The notes under the pieces: generated by a model
Database searches by the model: none
What the model was told of the DNA's origin: nothing
The model's input: only the letters and a program-made list of their open reading frames with translations
Position numbers and translations under genes: made by a program
In this document: positions 12,224-24,088 of the stretch, one piece after another
Layout: each line of letters begins with the position of its first letter
How positions within the stretch are numbered: the first letter of the stretch is position 1
Assembly: GCA_033439765.1 (NCBI GenBank)
Contig: JAULSN010000001.1
Location: 2,232,001-2,296,000 of the forward strand
Direction of reading: 5' to 3'
Origin: Lasiosphaeria ovina
Taxonomy: Eukaryota; Ascomycota; Sordariomycetes; Sordariales; Lasiosphaeriaceae
Length of the DNA: 64,000 nt

Positions 12224-12267
<44 letters not shown>

Positions 12268-12315
12268 GGGCGCTGCGGGTGGTCCATGTCCAAAGAGCTT
12301 TGTTAATACTGCCAT
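10621..12315 (-). pseudogene. BAHD-like / trichothecene-type O-acyltransferase pseudogene
   Basis: Three exons can be read on the minus strand: 12315-12042, 11975-11235 and 11160-10621. Intact landmarks are VAPLHFFEDSPLVQGNN near the N-terminus, the HXXXD catalytic motif as WQHVAFDALG in exon 2, and a late GLFDLDFSPA block near the usual DFGWG site. Such enzymes transfer acyl groups from acyl-CoA to alcohols or amines of small molecules, often secondary metabolites. Two lesions break it. In exon 1, VFDEVLDP is in one frame but the following LRAPLEGLARREGWQRLG is in another, a one-base surplus near 12116. In exon 3, a TAG at 11011-11013 stands inside VASRPLS*LACEVRRAINE. The alanine run after the start comes from a CTG/CAG microsatellite. 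Sequencing error could explain one lesion, less easily both. Confidence 0.75.
12225..12267. repeat. (CTG)n microsatellite, ~14 units
   Basis: A perfect trinucleotide run lies in exon 1 of the acyltransferase pseudogene. In the minus-strand frame that carries the enzyme's conserved blocks it encodes about 14 alanines. The neighbouring frame would give polyglutamine. Confidence 0.9.
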
Positions 12316-14127
12316 TGCCGTTAATTGAGCCTGCTTATTTTGGTGCTGCTTCTACCGGGATTTACGGGTAGTGTTGCTGGTGTAGTTGGTTGTTGGAGGC
12401 TCAGGGGGACAAAGGGGAATGAGCTGGGCAACGGACAAAAATACAAACAAACAATTTTACCACTCGGCAGGGTTATCAAGAGCTGCCAGGGCGTGACTTT
12501 GCCAGGAAACCTGCTAGACAAGTATGGGCATCGCTCCGCCTGCTAAACTAGCGCTGTGGTATCGGCCGTGTCGTGATGTTGAGTCGAGTGCTCTGTCTCT
12601 CTGTCTAGCTTTCAATCCAGGCGACCTTGCTAATTTGATTCTTGGCCGGTTGGGACAGTACGCAATGGAAAAGATAATTCCCCTGCATGGTGTCTGTTTA
12701 CTTGAGTTTCTGGTATCTTTGAATAGCAACTGTATAACCACCTGTCAAGCTGGTCAACGAAAGGTTTACATCAAGAGTGGACTCGACTAGTTCTGGGCAT
12801 ACTGTAAATGCTCGCCTGCTACGTAGCAGCCAGATCAGCGATCACACGTGGATTCGATTCCTGAGTTTTCTGTTTGCTGTAGCCGAGAGTTTGGAAAACA
12901 GAGGGGGTTGGGTTGGGTGCCTGTTTTATATGAATAATTAGTTAACTGACTCACGGCATATTCTCAGCCTCAGAACCGGCAATATATAGTCAAGGTATAT
13001 ACTTAAATCTCACTTCAGTGCCATAATAGGCACTGGGCTTTACCCTGATGCGGTGCTCTCACAGATCTCTGACCAGGAGTGATAAAATAATACTTTCCGC
13101 CAATATCAGCTTTGCGTCTTGCGTGTTTTTTTCTTACCCCCTTTCCAGCCGAAGTCGACCAGCGAGCAGACAGGGCAGCACGGAGAACAGCACGTGGAAG
13201 AGAAAGAATATTATATGGAACTCAGTTTGTAATTTGTAATAAAGTATCAGTAGTTGGGGTTCGTTACTTGCCGTGAATCTTCACATTGCTGGTGGTCGAG
13301 AACAGCTGGGACCACCCAATTAATAAGATCAGGCTTGGCAGATGTAAAGGGGGTGTCAACACGATCAAAATGACTTCAATCACGTGTCTTGGCTCATTTA
13401 TTGATTCATTTGGATTGAAGCTTTTGGGGGCCCATAAGACAGGATGCAACTCCGCCACCGGGCTCAGTTCCGGGGCTCACGACACAGGGCAGTTGGTGTC
13501 AGGTCAGGACAGAAGCTAGAAGGGGCTGGGGGACTGGGCTGGCACCCCCCGGTCCAGGCAAAGCGGAGTCATGCTTCGCCCCTGGGCAGCGCTGTGGTTG
13601 GCTGGACCCCGATCCTTCCAAGTTTCCAGCTGCTATTTTGTTCGCTGGGCCGCCAATCGAACGGCCCTTTGTCGCGGCACAGACCCGACCCCATCCATGG
13701 ACTTTTCGGCAGGGCACCATGGCAGCCTGGACGGAACTTGCGGACGCGCGGTTGCGACGCTGAATGAAATCGGGGAAAGCCACCCCCAAAAAGACCACCC
13801 CGCCTCTCCCCGGAAAATTGATCGCTCGCTGCTTGTCAGATCCATTCTTTTTTTGAACATTCGAGACAGATAGGGTGTCGGATTTAAAGCGACGAACCGG
13901 CCGGGAACCGTGCCCGAGCGACCCTGCACCCGGGTCCCCTTCCCTTTTTTTCTTTCGTTCTTCTTGTTGCTTTCGTTTCCGACTCCTGTTCCTTCGTTTT
14001 CGTCATCTCGGAGAAGCAAGCAAACAGCGGTCGCCCATGGTCGCCCCGCGCTCGAGCTGAAGACGGACCTTGCCGACTTCGACGTCGCCGCACGCCGCCG
14101 AGCACACCACAAGCAGACCGAAACGTC
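12316..14127. other. Intergenic; promoter of the membrane-protein gene at its right end
   Basis: Short frames on both strands lack domains. From about 13500 the sequence becomes GC-rich with C/T runs (13930-13990), as expected of a promoter and leader for the gene at 14128. Minus-strand frames across 13633-14358 look like a mirror of that GC-rich sequence, not a gene. Confidence 0.45.
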
Positions 14128-15024
14128 ATGGAGGCTACTTGGCACACCGGCTATGTCTATGGGCCTCCTCCCGACCGGCGACAGTTCCCGACGCTGCGCT
14201 TCTCGCTCAAGCTCGTCCAGGCCGCGTCGCGCTTTATTGCGATTCTCTTCGAGCTCGGCACTATTTCTTTCATCAGCTACATCTACAACGTCTGGAGGTC
14301 GGAGCCGGGCGTCAAGGTCGAAGTCATCTTCCCGTCCTTCTTCCCGGTAAGCTCGCACCTTGTCCGCCTGCAGAAGGGTTGACCCTTTTTATCACCAAAC
14401 GAGAGCGAGGCTGGCTGACTCGGCGCGCTTTTGCCTGCAGGTCGTGGCCGCAACGCTCATGAACGCATACGAGGTCATATCGTTGTGCTTCCTGGACCGC
14501 AAGTGGCCTATCAATCCCGTGGCGGCGTGTTTCGACATCGCCTTCATCGCCGTGGGCATCTTCTGTTTTCTGATTCTCGGAACCGTCGATCACGGCATCT
14601 ACCGGCCAGCGGGCAGCGTGGTGGTGGTGTCGGGCTCGTCGGAGTGGGACGTCGACGTCAATAATGCCATGATCTTTATGATTGTCTTTACGTACGTCTT
14701 TCCCTGACCATTTTCCCCGTGTGCCCTGAGCGGGGAGATGCAAATGCAATGGCGACTTGGACACGAGGGGAAATCATACTGACCACTCTCGCCGGGACAA
14801 ACAGCATCGTGCATGTCTACCTGCTCCTCATGGCGTGCGTCGGGTACATATACGTGTCGGTCCGCCGCAGCAGAGCCAAGAAGCTCAACCTGGTGGCGCG
14901 CAACCAGGCAGAAATGGTCCACTTCTACGAGCGGCGGAGGACGGAGCTCTTCGCCCAGGTCGCGTCCGGCCCCGCACCGAAACCGGAGCCGCCCCGGGCA
15001 GACGATCCCCCGGAGCCGAGCTGA
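14128..15024 (+). CDS. Four-helix membrane protein (MARVEL-like)
   Basis: Exons are 14128-14346, 14441-14691 and 14805-15024, giving 229 residues; both introns are GT-AG and keep frame. The protein opens MEATWHTGYVYGPPPDR, a short hydrophilic N-terminus. It then has four hydrophobic segments: about 30-54 (RFIAILFELGTISFISYIY), 71-93 (FFPVVAATLMNAYEVISL), 100-122 (ACFDIAFIAVGIFCFLILG) and one formed across the last intron (MIFMIVFTIVHVYLLLMAC). The tail is basic then Pro-rich and ends DDPPEPS. Size and four-helix layout resemble fungal MARVEL-domain proteins of the plasma membrane, but no signature proves it. Function unknown. Confidence 0.75.
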
Positions 15025-16169
15025 CAGGTCTGATGACATCGGGACGGACCGATGCGGAGATGGAACGGGAGGAAATTGTGCTGGGATTTTCTTTTTCGAT
15101 ACCCCGACGACAGGCAGCAGCACACGTCCGGAGTGCAGGATCGACGCTGCGGATGCATTTGAATGAATCAAACGGGCATGGTTTGAAACCTTGGCGGAAC
15201 ATGGTCCTGACGAAGATGAATGTATTTGGGAATTCTCACGACGGCACGACGAAATATGAACGTGGCAAGGGCGACACGCACAGGACGTGAGGATCATGGC
15301 GAGCGATGGGACGGCGGAGAACTCTTGTTGGACTGGTTCTGAGTCTACAGGGATCTGAGCAGGAGCGAGCCATCATGTGGTTCATGGCATTACCTCATCG
15401 AGAATCATTCATGGATGCCAAGTTGCTTTGATTACTTGGCTGGTGAACATCCCGTTGCTGGCCGGGCACGGCTTCCCGCTCTGCGGCCCACATTTGTCGA
15501 TCTCTGATCCCGGACAGCGTTTCCAAGCGATGGACGCATTGGCAGAGCACGGCGGCTACGAGGTTGCGGAACCCACAACAGCAAGTCTCTGTTGATTTGA
15601 TTTGCCCTTTGTTGTTGCCCCTTTTCCGTCGCCCCTTTGAATTGTGAGCAATAAATTCGTTGAAATTCATAGCACTGGCAACCTGAGCTGGCTTTCTCCA
15701 CGCAGTGTGTGGCTCGTCGTTTGTTGGGTGCACTCAATTAATCTAATATGTCACATAACGGTCAAATCCAAGGGGTGCGGCTCATGAGCCGCGTTTTGAA
15801 CGTCATTCCTTGATAATGAACCTTCAATAATGATCCGCAGGCTAAACACGTCTCTCACTCAGAGATGGCCAGGACGTGGGAAAAGGTGGGGGATGGGCTG
15901 AAAATTATGACGTAGTCGGTGGCGGCGGGGTAGACGCAACAAGCTTTGGCCTAGCTACGCACTACGCAGAGCCCACTTACAGGTCTGATGCGCCGATGGG
16001 AGCTTGCTCCGGCGTATAAGATGTTCAGCACCACATCACACAGCAGTCAGGTCGCTCCCCAGTCATCTCATTTGAATCACCCGTACACCAACCAAACCTC
16101 CAAATACTGCAACCAACCACCAGCACATCAACCCCATCGCCACCACTCCCCAAGTCTCTCCCATATTTT
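15025..16169. other. Intergenic; no supportable gene
   Basis: This holds the 3' region of the membrane-protein gene and the promoter of the small gene at 16170. The stretch 16040-16160 is CA-rich leader-like sequence directly before the ATG. Open frames here have no domain and overlap on both strands. Confidence 0.45.
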
Positions 16170-16445
16170 ATGAACAACAAGATGTCGGGCGTCACGGGCG
16201 CGGGCAAGATGGTCACGTCGACGGTCGGCAACACAGTCGGCGGGCTGACCAACACGGTCGGCGGCGTCGTCGGCGCTGCGTCGCGCGGCATCGGCGAGAC
16301 AGTCACGGGCGCCACCGGCGGCCTCGGCAAGCCCCTCGGCGACGGCATCGCCAACATCGGCACTGGCCTCGAGGGCGGCGTCGCCTCCGTCTCCCAGGGC
16401 GTCAAGGACGCCGGCGAGTGGAAGTCGAACCCCTCGCACAAGTGA
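16170..16445 (+). CDS. Small Gly/Thr/Val-rich conserved-type protein
   Basis: A single-exon frame of 91 residues opens MNNKMSGVTGAGKMVTS and ends WKSNPSHK. The middle is a low-complexity repeat of turns such as NTVGGLTNTVGGVVGAA and TVTGATGGLGKPLG, with period about 11 in places. There is no signal peptide or certain membrane helix. Codon use is strongly GC-biased at third positions, which supports real coding. Small hydrophilic Gly-rich proteins of this kind occur in many filamentous fungi, and some resemble stress or LEA-type proteins. That comparison is a guess, and I do not assign a function. Confidence 0.65.
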   Translation: MNNKMSGVTGAGKMVTSTVGNTVGGLTNTVGGVVGAASRGIGETVTGATGGLGKPLGDGIANIGTGLEGGVASVSQGVKDAGEWKSNPSHK

Positions 16446-18136
16446 GAAAGGAAAAAAAAATACCAAACACGAAAAAACACTCGAGACGACGTATGAGCTG
16501 GATTTATCCATCGCACGGGGGGCTTGAGGGTATGTGTGTACATGTATGATGTTGGACGGCTGGTTCTGGCGTTTGGGCATTCATATCGAGTCTGCCGTGA
16601 AGAATGGAATGGAACGGGTTTAGGATCAGGAGCTATAATGTTGTACCACTACTTGTCTTAATCGGAAAGCTTAATTAATCTTGTCTTGCTGTTCTCGGCA
16701 TTGTTGGACCCAGTCTACACTTAACGACAGCCAAGGGATAAACTTACATCACGCCGCCCACACCTTTTCGAGTTCTCTTTCTCGCGATTAAGGTACCTGG
16801 CACATGGATGGAGAGAACCCGACCCCCAGATAACTGTCCCTATCCGTTGCAGTCAATAACTAGCTCCGGCACACACGCATGTGGTATCCAGATCTGGGAA
16901 AAGACTGCACAGCAAATGCGCATAGCCGCCGGGCGACGGACAATACTCCCAAGTCTCTCTGAATGGACGAATAATGCCCGGGAAAGCAATGGCAGGGCAG
17001 ACGAGACTCTGCTGGCCGAGATCAAGCTCGACCAACCAGACCTGGACGGCACTGCACCTGATCAACGCCCCTCGGTTTGGTCAACACGGACTTCTCGAGA
17101 AGATAGTCAAGTTTGACTAATATTTGCAGGCATGCCTGGCTGCGGCTGCTTGAGATAAACAAGACGTGTCAAGCCAATTCATATACTTGAAAATCGGAGC
17201 CAAGCTTTCTGCTCAATTCTTTGGTCTATCTAGGAAGTTCTGCCAATACGTGATTACCGTAATGCATGCTCGAGCCCGCAGTTCCATCCAATTTGGGAGC
17301 TACACCAGCTGCCTTTGCCTCGACATGCAGTCTAGAACCGTAAACGAAGCTTGAACTACTGCAGTCCAGGAGCCGCTTTCTGATTGCTGCCCAACCCCGG
17401 ATATGCGGCCACTATCCGATCCATGGACACTGCCGGGGGCGGGGAAAGTCGCGTCGGATTGTCAGCCCGGCCCTCCTACATCGGCGGCCACTTGCGAATC
17501 CAAACCGGATCCAGAAAAGACGTGCCTGTCCGCAATTCTGCCGCTTTTGACCAAGACTTTCCAAGCAATCGGAACGCCTCCCACGACCTTGCTGCACCTG
17601 CAGACAGCTGCTTCCAAGCTAACCGTCAAAGAGTTAGGACCCCCTATCCGAAAGCCGAGCATTGGCGTCGGAAACTCTCCCCTCTACCAAGACAAACCGT
17701 TGTGACCGGCTCTGGTGAATGCACAGGATGCATGCGGCCGGTCGAGATATCAGAGACTGCTAGTTGCAGCCAAACCTTCGACGAGCTGCAGCTCGACCAC
17801 GCCGAGCCCCGCATCACCAATGGCGCAGGCCTCACGTCATGGGAGACCTGCGAGTCTAGCAGGGCGACATGCACCGCGGATTGATTTTCGTGTCTGGCTG
17901 TCGCGGCTCTCCCATATTCCACGAACCCCTGCCGAACCAAAGACCCGCCGAGAACACATCGAGACGCCCGGAATCGGCAAGCTACCAGGGTCACCCAGTC
18001 ACGCGCCCAGCGCAGCTACAAGATGATATTAGCCCTCGAATCCTGGCCAGACGAAGGGGGCCCGACTCCAGGTTCGTCCACGAGCTGCCTCTTGGCCCAA
18101 AGCCACCAGACAAGAACCCCAGAGAAAGTCGCAGCA
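16446..18136. other. Intergenic; promoter of the permease gene at its right end
   Basis: Several overlapping frames occur between 17384 and 18130 in all three plus-strand frames, which argues against coding. No domain, signal or splice structure is evident. The last few hundred bases are the probable leader of the gene at 18137. Confidence 0.45.
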
Positions 18137-20189
18137 ATGGCTACCGGCAGCCTCGAGAAGACCCCGAGCGTCACCCAGCAGGCTACTGCCGTCGCCAGCG
18201 GGTCTGTCACGCCCGTCTCGCCTTCAAGCAGCGACGATGTCGACGAGGCGGACAAGATGCTCGAGGCCATGGGATACACGCCGGTGAGCTTCCCCGTCCA
18301 GTTACATCCTGTGAAAGTCTAGCAGCCAGCCTGCTGACACGATTGCGACACGGCTAGGTGTTCAAGCGCGAGTTCTCTAGCTGGTCGAGCTTCAGCTTCG
18401 CCATGAGTATCTCGGGCGTGTACGGGTCGCTCATGTCGACGTGGATCTACGGCTTGCAGGCCGGCGGAGCGGCCGCCATCATGTGGTCCTGGGTGCTCGG
18501 CGGCGCCGGAGCGCTAGCTCTTGCCCTGAGCCTGGCCGAACTCTCGTCGGCCTACCCCAGCTCGGGCGCCATGTACTTCACCCTCAAGTTTCTCGCGCCC
18601 GAGGAGTACGTGTCAGCGCTGTGCTGGATCTCTGGTACGTGGCCTCGCTCTTCCTCTCTACCTCTCCCTCTTTCTTTCTCTGAGAAGAGTCCGAGAGGAT
18701 ACCTAACCACGCTCGCAGGCTACATCAACTTGGTGGGCACCATCACGGGCAGCGCGGCGACCGAATACGCGTCGAGCCAGATGCTGCTGGCAGCCGTGTC
18801 GATCGCGTCGGATTTTGCCTACACGCCGACGACGCACCACGTCGTGGCCGTCATGGCGCTGCTGACGGTCGTGCACGCCTCGGTCAACTCGCTGCCCACC
18901 GTCTGGCTCAACCGCCTCGCCAGCGGCTACGTCGTGTTCCACGTCAGCGTCCTCGTCGGCGCCTGCGCCACCCTGCTGGCCCAGCAGCGTGCCGGCCGCC
19001 ACGACATCGCCTACGCTTTCACCGATTTCCAGCCCTCGTCCGGCTGGAGCCCGCCCGGCTTTGCCTTTTTGTTTGGCTGTCTGACCCCGGCGTGGATCAT
19101 GACGGGTGCCGACAGCACGGCGCGGTGAGTTGCGTTCGTTTCTTTTCTTGGAAATGGGCGAGAGAGAGGCTGACAGTTTACATAAAGCATCGCCGAGGAG
19201 GCGAAGGACCCGGCGCGGATTGTGCCTAAGGCCATCGCCAACGCGGCTACCTTTACATACGTCGTCGGTTTTCTGTTCAACCTCGTTCTGGTCCTATGCA
19301 TGGGTGACCCGCTGGACCTGATCAACAGCCCGAGCGGCCAGCCGGTAAGTAACACTCCTGAGAAAAGTTCTTGTAGAAGAGAAAAAAGTGGCTGAGCTAA
19401 CCAAAGGATCTGTGAGTATAGGTTGCGCAGCTCTTCTTTAACGCCATGGGCCGCGTGCCCGCCATCTTCTTTACGCTGAGCGGCTTTGTGGTTATGAATC
19501 TTGTGGCTATCCCGGGGCTACGTGCGTCTTTTCTGGTTTTACTCTCTCGCCCCTATTTCCCAAGAGCCATCACTAACTCCACCCCGTCTCCACAGAATCC
19601 GGCAGCCGCACCATCTTCGCCTTTGCACGCGACGACCTGCTCCCGCTGTCACACATCTGGCGGCGCATCTCGCCCCGTTCGGGCACGCCCATTGCGGCCG
19701 TGTGGCTGTACGCGGCACTCGAGATCACAGTCAACCTGCTGGGCTTGGCCAGCGACACGGCCATCGGCGCCGTCTTCAACGTGTGCACCGTCGCGCTCAA
19801 CCTGTCGTACGCCATCCCGCTCGTCTGCAAGCTGCGCTACGGCCGCTTCGAGCCCGGGCCCTGGAGCCTCGGCCGCCGCACCAGCGTTGTGCTCAACGTC
19901 GTCGCCGTCGCGTGGAACGCCTTCATGGCTGTTATCTTCTTCCTCCCGACGCGGCTGCCGGTGACGGTGGAGAATGTGAGTCTTTTTTTCCTTTCCTTTT
20001 TCTTTGGTGGGATCACGGAGATGCTGATTATCCTGTCTCTAGATGAACTATGCCGTCGTCGTCTTCTTCTTCGTCGTCGTCTTCTCAGTCGGCTTCTGGT
20101 TCACCCACGGCCGCCACTTCTACACGGGCCCGCGCACCACGATTCAGCCGCAGAGAGGCTACGGCGTGGCCATGATCAGGGAGGTTTGA
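18137..20189 (+). CDS. APC-superfamily amino-acid / GABA-type permease
   Basis: Seven exons join in frame: 18137-18283, 18358-18634, 18719-19124, 19188-19344, 19422-19521, 19596-19975 and 20043-20189, giving 537 residues. After a Ser/Thr-rich cytosolic N-terminus, the family blocks appear in order: FKREFSSWSSFSFAMSISG (helix 1), LSLAELSSAYPSSGAMYF (the conserved re-entrant/helix 3 region), WISGYINLVG across an intron, GWSPPGFAFLFGCLTPAW, ARIAEEAKDPARIVPKAI, GSRTIFAFARDDLLPLS and AIPLVCKLRYGRFEPGPW. These match the fungal UGA4/HNM1-like branch, 12-helix importers of GABA, choline or amino acids in the plasma or vacuolar membrane. Length is normal and no defect is seen. The exact substrate cannot be read from sequence. 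Confidence 0.9.
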
Positions 20190-22466
20190 TTGGGTTGCTT
20201 GGGTTGGGGAGTTGGATGGAGTCGGTTCTACGTAATGATGATGAGTTCCAAACAGGTCAGGAGAAACATGGCGATCTCTTTGTTGATTGCTCATATCTTG
20301 TGTCTACTTGGTGCCTAGCCTTGATTTGTGGACTTGCTCGGGCTTTTCGAACTGGACCTGGACTTTAGGCTTTTAATAATTATGAAATATCTCATCTCAA
20401 CCAAGAGAGGGTTCCAAACTTCCATTTCAGAGTCTGTCAGCGCTAGGTTGATCGAGAAGTTTAAAGGAGGTGTATGTGGGGCCGGTGTGTCTGGGTTTCT
20501 AGCGGGAAAGCCCAGTACGGCCATGACTCAGGTACCTACAAGCGAGGGCTTTCCAAAAAAGAAAAAGGGCAGAAATTGGGTCCTCGATACTCCACCCCAA
20601 TAGCTGGAAAAGCACTGACCTCGGACGAAACGACAGATTCCTTCCTGTGCCTTTTTAACCCTTGTGTGTCCAATTTTCTCTCCCGAAAACGATCTAGCAA
20701 TCTCTCAGCACTGCTCGCCAACGAGGATTCTCCGACGATTCACTATACGCTTTACACCTCCGGAGATCCACCTGATGAAGTCAGACTATAGGTTTCCCTG
20801 GAGGGAACGGCAAAGGACGAGGTCAATCTCGAACAACGGTCGCGCTTAAGGATCAACTTTATCACGGCGGATTCATACGAATTACCTTACCTATTGACCG
20901 GTCTGGGCAAATATGTTCTTTCTTCCTTGCCCATTTCCAGGGTCGACGATGACAAAATGCCGGACCGCCGCATCCAATTGCGACGGTCACGATTCTTCTC
21001 CGATTCCGAGACGGTTAGGCGCCTAATCGGATCTTGGATACCGGCCCACGGAGTGGTCTCCAGGCAATTCGACAGCCTGGTTGGAGTCATCGAATTCAAG
21101 ATATCCGAGTTGGAAGATATCCTTTCCCTAATAGGGTTGACTTCCGGCGAAGATGGGTACCGGCTCACACTAGCTTGGACGTTCGAACATCCTCACTGAG
21201 CACGGCTTCGAGCCCAGCCTAGCGATTCCCAGGGACGACCAACGGCTAGATCAAACCTTACAACCAGACTAGTATACTTTCCGAATATAACATCTGAGTT
21301 TTGAAAACCCAACAGGAGGTTCAGGCTAGTTCTAGACAAACGACACAATCCCGCTCTCAAAAAATATCTTTGCCCGCCTTCTAGCAGGACACAGTACTCG
21401 TACACCTCTGATTAGGGCTTAGGCAGCAGAATTAACATTTCAAAATGCCCTCCCCATCTCCCTCAAACGACTACGAGAAGACACAAGAAGGTGGCGGTTG
21501 AGATTGCTAGGGTAATAAAATGTCGGGAATACGATCTAGACGACGCATGGACGGAAACTATGAAGGGGCCTTTCCCTTACCGTACTTTCTCGTTTCGATA
21601 CCGGAATTCAGGACCTCGATTGTCGGTTACTGCCGATTTCTGAACATTTCAACTGCAAAATCACCAATCTTGCCAACTTCGAGAAAAAAAGAGTGCCAGG
21701 CTTCCAACGGCTTGGTCATCGAGCGAGCGACAGTTTTGGTTTCGACCCTGTATTCTGTACATCTCAAATTCTGGCCTTTTTTCTTGCGTTGTGAGGTTCA
21801 GTTCAGGTTGGCGATGGCGTCACTTCACAGCAACAGAAGAACCAGAGCAGCAACGAGAGTCGGTTTCTTTCGTCCAGAAGACTAGCCATCTTCTCGAGAG
21901 TCTAGCAGCTATTCGACGTCTGCATACGAAAAGACCTCATCGAGTCGATGTACCCGCGGCGGTGCCTCTGGACAACAGCGAAAGCTACCGAAGCCCCCCG
22001 CCGCAAGCCCAGCCCCAAAGCGGCGGCTGCTGCGCCGCTTGTATTCCCACCCCGGCTGGGATCACAGTCAGAGGCCTCGCCGCCTCTTACATGATCGTGG
22101 AGCCGGGCGTGCCCTCCCTCCAGGTCCTGGCTACATGGGGCACTTGTGATTTCAGCATTTCGTTAAGCTCGACTCCGTCGATATGCGGCACAATGATGTG
22201 TATTAGTTCCGAAAGGATTTGGCCAGGGTGTTCCACTTTTAGCCTAGTTGACTTAACGTGAGAAACGGCAGTTTCTTACCCACGTCCCTTAATTATCGCC
22301 GCAAAACCAGCCATGTGATGGCCGCCTAGAAGCGGAAGTCAAAGGTTGTATAGAGTAACGGATATGGATTTAAAGCTAAGGAAGAGAGGAAACTATCGTA
22401 GGGTGGTATAGCCCAAGAGTTCTTCCGAGTCCGTTGCTCGTTCAGATACTGATTGCCTTTTTTTGT
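20190..22466. other. Intergenic, mixed composition; no supportable gene
   Basis: No frame longer than about 150 codons has coding character. Short frames in 20.9-21.2 kb and 21.5-22.3 kb lie on both strands and show no domain. This could contain decayed transposon sequence, but I recognise no terminal repeat or transposase block. Confidence 0.45.
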
Positions 22467-23597
22467 CTAAGACATGGCATTCAGGACGGCGGAGAGAAGG
22501 AAGGCCGAAATGGCAAGCCACGGCGCCACGCGGAGGAGAATGGTTATCCCGTTTAGGCCCAGCGCCAGGCTAACCACCACGCCGGTCCCTACGACACTAA
22601 GGAGAAGCCCGTCTCGTTGTTTCCCCGCTCGATCGAGGATGTAGTGATGGGCTGTCAGCGACAGGCTAGTCGTTGCGATAGCGGCTACGAGGACAGATGG
22701 CGAGTGGAGGGCGGAGTTGAGTTTGAGGAGGGGGGTGGGGGTTGCCTATAATAGGGGTGTTTCCGTCAGTGTTTTCCTTTTCCTGCGGTATTTAGGGGTT
22801 GAGAGATGGAGCGAGTATTTACCGTTGTATTCCACGACATATTGAAGTCGCTCACCGAGGAGCGGAGAATGTCTGACCCCCAGATGCTCGTAACGCAGGC
22901 CCCGACTGCGGCGAGAAAGAGAACGGGGTTGAAGGGATATTCCCTTGGCTCAAACGAGGCCATTCCATCTGCAGCGCATCCGTCTGCTTTCTCGTCGTGT
23001 TCCCTCTCGCCCAGTCCAACCCCCACAGGGTATGTTATTATAAATTTACCGTCGAGCTCGGCGGATCCGAGAGCGAGTTCTTTGGTGCGGTCAGGGACAA
23101 AGTAATTTTCGAGCGCCCGCAAGCTACGCAGGCTGTCAGCATAATAAAGGCATTTCGGCTCTCGGGACGTAGACGTACCACTCCTCCAAGCGAACAACTT
23201 TGGCGTGTATGTTGTCTTTTGATCCCAACCACACTTCTATCTGCACTGCTGCCAACGTAGACATTCCCCTCTCCCTGCGTGTCTGTAGAACGGCCAAGAG
23301 GGAATTAAGTTCTTCGAGGGTCAATATGTTGGCAAGGACGAGGTCGAGGAATGTCTCTGGTTGGCTTGGCTTGGGCTGTTGGGTGATCGCTTCGTCCGAT
23401 ATACCTAGCTCCTCTGTGACGGCTTCATGTACCGCTCGCAAACGCTCGAGTGTACGCTGGAGGATTGGGACAGCCCCTCGCAAACTTGGATCAGGTATTT
23501 TGGAATGGAGGGTATCGAGGGTCTTGAGGGTATCGAGGATGGTATTCCACAGGCCGACGATTTGGGCCGTTGCGCCAACAACGGAAAGGGAACCCAT
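22467..23597 (-). CDS. Fungal N-terminal-domain-like protein with ~4 membrane helices
   Basis: Exons are 23597-23179, 23123-22823 and 22745-22467, giving 332 residues, all junctions in frame. It opens MGSLSVVGATAQIVGLWN and is helical to about residue 140, resembling the N-terminal helical domains (HeLo/SesA/fungal N type) that head many fungal NLR and cell-death proteins. Residues about 140-200 are acidic and polar. Four hydrophobic segments follow: about 207-225 (FNPVLFLAAVGACVTSIW), 254-276 (SPSVLVAAIATTSLSL), 288-311 (LLLSVVGTGVVVSLALGL) and 313-331 (APWLAISAFLLSAVL). There is no NACHT or repeat domain. It starts 491 bases from a divergent gene that also ends in about four helices. The N-domain call is moderate, and a role in self/non-self recognition is inference only. 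Confidence 0.7.
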
Positions 23598-24088
23598 TGG
23601 GACAGCTTCACGGTCGTGGCTTGTTGGTAATCAAGATAGTGATGTGCCTCGTTGAAAATGAAGATGGCCAAGTGGCTCGTGGGTTCGAGTTTTGCGTAGA
23701 CCCGGTCTTGTGCCAGAAACCTGAAAACCCGACACACGTCGCAACAGAAGTTGGGAAGCAGAGCCTCGACAAGAACTCAGCCCCCATACCCCGCACCGAA
23801 TCCCAACCAGCGAATCGAAATTCCAACTGCGATGTAGCAGCCAGGGAGAATATAGCTTGCTGCGCTTTTCGCTGCCCGCTGCCCGCTTTCCGCCTATCTC
23901 AACAACCCCTCTATCGGTGCCTCGTCCAGCAAGCGCACAAGGCTCCGTCGTGTTTTTGCACCGCGCCCGAAATTGCCGACACCAACACTACCTACCTGCC
24001 TCGCCTAACTACGACATTTCTCTCCGCTTCGGGAGACGGGACACGAAAACCACAGGGCCTCTGTTTTCCGTCACGAGGTCTGGCGATC
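23598..24088. promoter_or_regulatory. Shared divergent promoter region
   Basis: The ATGs at 23597 (minus) and 24089 (plus) face away from each other across about 490 bases, so both promoters must lie here or overlap. I saw no diagnostic factor-binding site. Confidence 0.5.

Noticed and set aside
12024..12293. Poly-Gln frame starting MDMDHPQRP
   Set aside because: The conserved acyltransferase block VAPLHFFEDSPLVQ lies in the poly-Ala frame. The poly-Gln reading becomes relevant only after the frameshift.
13633..14358. Minus-strand 241-codon frame rich in Arg/Glu
   Set aside because: It mirrors the promoter and first exon of the plus-strand membrane-protein gene. Its charge-rich composition follows from the C/T-rich plus strand.
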